Source of the DNA: Rattus norvegicus
Taxonomy: Eukaryota > Chordata > Mammalia > Rodentia > Muridae
NCBI RefSeq assembly: GCF_036323735.1
Contig: NC_086021.1
Span: 134,816,976 to 134,880,975 of the forward strand
Length of the DNA: 64,000 bases
Reading direction: 5' to 3'
Positions 63,208-64,000 of the stretch are shown one piece after another. The first letter of the stretch is position 1. Each line of letters starts with the position of its first letter. The position numbers and the translations under genes are program-made. Below the pieces are notes generated by a model. The model made no database searches, had not been told where the DNA came from, and saw nothing but the letters and a program-made list of their open reading frames with translations.

Positions 63208-63440
63208 CAACAACAACGACAACAACAGCAACAACAACAATGGACTGGAGAGATGGCTCTACTGTTAAGAGCATTTGCTGCTCCTGCAGAATACCTAGGC
63301 TCAATTCCCAGCACCCACATGGCAGTTGACAACTATAACTTAAGTCACAGGGACTCTGGTGCCCTTTTGTGACCTCCATGGACACCAGACACTAGGGTGG
63401 TGGTGTCATACATGGCAGGAAAAACACCCATACAACAGAA
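63208..63440 (+). repeat. (CAA)n followed by a B2/B3-type SINE
   Basis: CAACAACGACAACAACAGCA run, then GGACTGGAGAGATGGCTCTA, ATTCCCAGCACCCACATGGC. Confidence 0.85.
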
Positions 63441-63451
63441 AATACAAGTAA

Positions 63452-63547
63452 ATTTTTTTTTTGGTTCTTTTTTTCAGAGCTGGGGACCGAACCCAGGGCC
63501 TTGCGCTTCCTAGGTAAGCGCTCTACCACTGAGCTAAATCCCCAGCC
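63452..63547 (-). repeat. ID SINE (-)
   Basis: Full minus-strand ID with a T tail and GGTTCTTTTTTTCAGAGCTG. The target duplication is unclear. Confidence 0.94.
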
Positions 63548-63574
63548 CATTATTTTAAAAGTACTATTCAAAGG

Positions 63575-63760
63575 GAATAAAGGGATGGCTCAGTGGTTAA
63601 GAGCACCACCTGTTCTTCCGGAGGTCCTGAGTTCAATTCCCAGCAAGTACATGGTGGCTCACAACCATCTGTAATGGGATCTGATGCCCTTTTCTGGTGT
63701 GTCTGAAGAGAGTGGCAGTGTACTCACATACATTAAATAAGTAAAATAGAAAAAACTCAT
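63575..63760 (+). repeat. B2 SINE
   Basis: AAGGGATGGCTCAGTGGTTA, GTCCTGAGTTCAATTCCCAG, then CATACATTAAATAAGTAAAA. The first bases of the head are changed. Confidence 0.92.
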
Positions 63761-64000
63761 TATAATTTTAAAAAGTATTCAAAATGTCAATACTTTTATA
63801 AAATCTCTTATTTTCAGTATAACATTCAGTTTTTAAATTGACAAGGACTTCTTTTATATCTTCTAAGTGGAACTCCATTTGGGAAGGTTAACTATATTTG
63901 AAATGCAAATTCTTAGATCCCTAAATGATAAAACTTCTTTCTACTAATAAAGAAGAGAAAAGTAAATGGGTCCAACCTAGGGTTACCATGCTGCTATTAA

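Larger units (their letters stand above)
44401..64000. other. Large gene-free region upstream of Itpripl1
   Basis: No host protein-coding exon was recognised in these 19.6 kb on either strand. In human order SNRNP200 would be the next gene, about 20 kb away, so its first exon may lie just past the window. The content is SINEs, an ERV fragment, LTR-like repeats, AT-rich sequence (48.1-48.5 kb) and microsatellites. Stretches such as 52.6-53.6 kb and 57.0-57.7 kb are unclassified, probably old retroviral-type repeats. Confidence 0.65.

Overview
The window is mammalian nuclear DNA and almost certainly brown rat (Rattus norvegicus). It has GT-AG spliced exons, B1 and B2 SINEs, and sixteen ID-type SINEs, most with A-rich tails and 9-17 bp target-site duplications. 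ID elements of this kind have expanded mainly in rat. There are no operons, CRISPR arrays or bacterial genes.

Layout. (1) 1-2.4 kb: the last two coding exons of Blvra (biliverdin reductase A) on the + strand, with stop codon and an ATTAAA poly(A) signal. (2) 2.4-8.3 kb: a repeat-filled gap between convergent genes. From memory of human gene order (BLVRA on 7p, NCAPH on 2q), it should contain an evolutionary breakpoint. (3) 8.3-35.6 kb: the whole of Ncaph (condensin I kleisin subunit H) on the - strand. I resolved 18 coding exons with consistent phases, giving 2199 nt and 732 residues, with a GC-rich promoter that carries E2F-like and CHR-like cell-cycle sites. Its introns hold an Rps14 processed pseudogene, a 50-bp minisatellite, two or three LTR-type repeats and many SINEs. 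(4) 35.6-41.4 kb: intergenic, with repeats and a (CT)n(CA)n tract. (5) 41.4-44.3 kb: Itpripl1 on the - strand, a one-exon reading frame of 547 residues with a probable non-coding first exon near 44.1 kb. (6) 44.4-64 kb: no host gene found. This part is AT-rich and repeat-dense. It holds a degraded class II endogenous retrovirus pol-env fragment (48.5-49.6 kb), a pair of LTR-like direct repeats (49.8-50.2 and 53.95-54.07 kb), a long (TA)n tract and many SINEs.

The three genes are functionally unrelated: haem catabolism, mitotic chromosome condensation, and a membrane protein of the ITPRIP/Mab-21-like family. Ncaph and Itpripl1 lie in the same order and orientation as I recall for human 2q11. 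I found no convincing new biological system. The observations most worth checking are the Ncaph promoter module, a 7-codon upstream ORF overlapping the Itpripl1 start, the nested inverted B2 pair, the 50-bp minisatellite, a U-rich SINE tail against the Ncaph exon 3 splice donor, and the Blvra/Ncaph synteny break. All splice sites and repeat families were called by eye; no database search was run.
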